Assembly: GCF_003668995.1 (NCBI RefSeq)
Contig: NZ_CP033068.1
Span: 3,348,001 to 3,412,000 of the forward strand
Length of the DNA: 64,000 nt
Origin: Flavobacterium sp. 140616W15
GTDB lineage: Bacteria; Bacteroidota; Bacteroidia; Flavobacteriales; Flavobacteriaceae
Reading direction: 5' to 3'
In this document: piece after piece, positions 61,791 through 64,000 of the stretch
Layout: every line of letters begins with the position of its first letter
Position numbering within the stretch: position 1 is the first letter of the stretch
Program-made: the position numbers and the translations under genes
The notes under the pieces: generated by a model
Seen by the model: only the letters and a program-made list of their open reading frames with translations
What the model was told of the DNA's origin: nothing
Database searches by the model: none

Positions 61791-64000
61791 AAAATTGGAT
61801 CAACATATTTATCTACCATATCAAAAACAACAAACTCTTTACTACTTTGAATGTTTTAGGATTGAGCATTGGAATTTCTGGGTTAATTTTCGCCATTTTG
61901 TATTGGAACAATGAGCATTCATATGACCAATGGAATCCCGATAAGGATAAAATCTTTTCTGTTATGAATGATATTGGAGAAGGCAACATCTGGTCAGTAA
62001 ATCCAGCAACAATCGCACCCATATTAAAAATAACCTCTCCAGCTTTAGATAGTTATTGCTACACCCAAGTTGAATACTATAAAGAGACAATTACATATAA
62101 TGGAAAACGGGAATTATTAGACAAAATTTATACTGCACAAAGTACTTTTTTTACTTTTTTCCCTTATGAATTTATTCATGGCAACGGAAAGACTGCTCTT
62201 AAGGACCGCAATAGCATGGCTCTATCTGAAGAAACTGCTTCTCGATTATTTGGTAATGAAAACCCTACGGGCAAGCACGTAAAATATTTAGACAAACTAT
62301 TTGTCATTAGAGGAGTATATCGATTAAATCATAAATCGTCTGTAATGCCTGCAGCAGTAACTACTATAATAGAGGAAGATTTAGCGAAGAATAAAGATAA
62401 ATGGAGTTACAATTTTGGATTGATGGTCAAATTAAAGAAGGAAAGTGATACCACTTCAATCATTAAAGATTTAAATACCATCTTTATAGACAAGTGCCTA
62501 AAAATACAGGCAAATCAAGAAGGTTTATCTGTTGAAAATTATATAAAAAAATATGGCGAACCAGTTAAATCAAGTTTGCTTTCCCTGCCCAATACCAGAC
62601 TGCACAAAGGGAACGATCCTTTTCCTGGAGACAGTGGAAATTTACAATTCTTAAGAATATTGATGGGACTATCTGTTCTAATCTTATTGCTTTCGATTGT
62701 AAATTACATAAATTTAGCTACAGCCAATGCGGTAAAGAGAGCCAAGGAAGTAGGAATCAGAAAAATTGTTGGCGCAGGAAAATCACAAATCATAGCTCAA
62801 TTTGTATTTGAAACAGCATTAATTACTCTTTTTTCTCTTTTATTAGCATTAGTAATCGTAGAACTTACCTTGCCTTTTTATAATTCTTTCTTAAATAAAG
62901 ATCTTATACTCGAAGGATCCCAATTTTACATTCAATTAGTATTAATTTTTACAATTGTAATTGTTGTTGCCGGAGTTTTACCTGCAATATATATAGCTAA
63001 TTTTGAACCATTAAAGGTTTTAAAAGGAAATTTTTCTCGCAGCAAAAACGGAATATGGTTACGAAATGGAATGCTAGTTTTACAATTTACTATTGCTACA
63101 TTCTTCATTATTGGCTCATTTATAGTATACCAACAGGTAAAATATATGACTGAGAAAGATTTAGGTTTTAAAGGTGCACAAGTTATAGATGTGATTTTTA
63201 AGAGCAAGGAAGGCAAAGACCAATACGACAGATATAAAATAATTAAACAACAAGCACTAAATATTAAAGGTGTCGAAGCAGTTTCGGCAGGGTTATTTTC
63301 TATTGGTAGTGATGAAAATTCCTGGGATAACTTTTCATATAAAAGCAATAAGGGAGTTTTAGTTCAGCGAATGGGAGTTGATTATGGAATGTTGAATATA
63401 TTAGGCATCAAAATAGTAAAAGGAAGAGATTTAACCGATACATTTTCTTCGGATACAATATCCAACGTTTTACTTAATGAAACGGCTGTTAAAACAATGC
63501 ATGAAGCTAACCCAATAGACAAAGTAATTAATTGGAGAGGAAAAGACTATAAGATAGTAGGTGTCGTAAAAGACTTCAATTATTTTGGACTTGAAAACAG
63601 AATAAGCCCAATGATTTTCATGCATTTAACTACCAATGCTATCAGAAAAGAGGTCTTACATAATATTTCTTTTAAAATAGCTCCACAAGATATGTCTAAA
63701 ACTATCGCTGCTCTTGATCAATTTTGGAGAACAAACGTAGATGCAGAATATCCATTCGAATACAATTTTGTAGATAAAAATTTTGCTAGAAAGTACAAAC
63801 AATACAAGAATCAAAGCCTTTTATTTTCTTTACTAAATATCATTGTTATTCTTATTGCTGTATTTGGATTATTTGCTTTAGCCTCTTTCTCAATGGAAAG
63901 GCGATTACGAGAAATTGCAATTCGAAAAACACTCGGTGCAGAGACCAATATTTTACTTCAAGAATTATCAAAACAATATATTATATTTTGTGTGATTGGT
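61784..64000 (+). CDS. FtsX/MacB-like ABC permease (3' end missing)
   Basis: About 739 visible residues; runs off the window. N-terminal helix (TTLNVLGLSIGISGLIFAIL), a large periplasmic MacB-type domain (YDQWNPDKDKIFSV..), then FtsX helices around residues 290-410 (LRILMGLSVLILLLSIVNYINLATANAVKRAKEVGIRKI; FTIVIVVAGVLPAIYIA), a second periplasmic part (GVVKDFNYFGLE) and a second helix set. Bacteroidota long permeases of this type are often controlled by a two-component system beside them, as here. Confidence 0.9.
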   Translation, partial: MLKNWINIFIYHIKNNKLFTTLNVLGLSIGISGLIFAILYWNNEHSYDQWNPDKDKIFSVMNDIGEGNIWSVNPATIAPILKITSPALDSYCYTQVEYYKETITYNGKRELLDKIYTAQSTFFTFFPYEFIHGNGKTALKDRNSMALSEETASRLFGNENPTGKHVKYLDKLFVIRGVYRLNHKSSVMPAAVTTIIEEDLAKNKDKWSYNFGLMVKLKKESDTTSIIKDLNTIFIDKCLKIQANQEGLSVENYIKKYGEPVKSSLLSLPNTRLHKGNDPFPGDSGNLQFLRILMGLSVLILLLSIVNYINLATANAVKRAKEVGIRKIVGAGKSQIIAQFVFETALITLFSLLLALVIVELTLPFYNSFLNKDLILEGSQFYIQLVLIFTIVIVVAGVLPAIYIANFEPLKVLKGNFSRSKNGIWLRNGMLVLQFTIATFFIIGSFIVYQQVKYMTEKDLGFKGAQVIDVIFKSKEGKDQYDRYKIIKQQALNIKGVEAVSAGLFSIGSDENSWDNFSYKSNKGVLVQRMGVDYGMLNILGIKIVKGRDLTDTFSSDTISNVLLNETAVKTMHEANPIDKVINWRGKDYKIVGVVKDFNYFGLENRISPMIFMHLTTNAIRKEVLHNISFKIAPQDMSKTIAALDQFWRTNVDAEYPFEYNFVDKNFARKYKQYKNQSLLFSLLNIIVILIAVFGLFALASFSMERRLREIAIRKTLGAETNILLQELSKQYIIFCVIG

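Overview
The window reads as one chromosomal segment of a Flavobacterium-like member of the Bacteroidota. The DNA is AT-rich, and many genes have the Bacteroidota -7 promoter box TAnnTTTG just upstream and no clear Shine-Dalgarno sequence. The gene families are typical of the group: an S46 dipeptidyl-peptidase, an alpha-2-macroglobulin with a plug-like domain, a GbsR/MarR regulator, a single-chain GcvP, chalcone-isomerase-like secreted proteins and two-component propeller lipoproteins. The window is cut at both ends: the first gene lacks its 5' end and the last (an ABC permease) its 3' end.

Layout. 0-14.7 kb is mostly housekeeping: macroglobulin, S46 peptidase, outer-membrane barrel, then a minus-strand run obg - hemolysin/CorC-like - adk - hpt, the purK-purE pair and an M3 oligopeptidase. 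14.9-20.2 kb is the accessory core, a minus-strand locus around a radical SAM/SPASM enzyme. It holds two small DUF1843-like peptides, a DUF1842-like protein, an unknown 103-residue protein, a 27-codon ORF and, downstream, an 89-residue protein and a membrane-anchored protein with one c-type haem motif. It looks like a peptide-maturation (RiPP-like) locus and is the best candidate for an undescribed system. 20.4-24.3 kb is a GbsR/MarR regulator with two identical 26-bp operators and a probable regulated operon. 24.3-33.0 kb holds a DUF1090-like protein, a UbiA-like protein, gcvP, a broken KAS III-like gene, a methyltransferase, a glycosyltransferase and an MlaE/MlaF-type transporter pair.

33.1-43.2 kb is almost entirely minus strand: a SprT-like protein, a secreted unknown, and a compact operon (thioredoxin-fold protein, YHS, DoxX, DinB, NRDE, ATP-grasp, LysE-like, M28 peptidase, SDR) behind a Crp/Fnr regulator, then an acyl-CoA dehydrogenase. 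43.9-47.6 kb is a tandem array of four chalcone-isomerase-like secreted paralogues. 47.7-52.7 kb has a Glu/Leu-type dehydrogenase, TonB with convergent ExbD/ExbB, and folC. 52.8-55.4 kb carries two copies of a tRNA-Val/tRNA-Tyr cassette flanking a propeller lipoprotein. 55.6-58.1 kb has small lipoproteins, an XRE regulator and an acetyltransferase. 58.1-64 kb is a histidine kinase and sigma-54-type response regulator divergent from a MacB-like ABC transporter.

A cross-cutting feature is broken reading frames. Six genes (purE, KAS III-like, M28 peptidase, chalcone-isomerase-like copy 2, a small lipoprotein, the histidine kinase) are each restored by adding one base to a short A or T run; a seventh small lipoprotein needs one base removed. 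This points to homopolymer errors in the assembly or to genuine slippage-prone genes. It must be settled before these genes are called pseudogenes.
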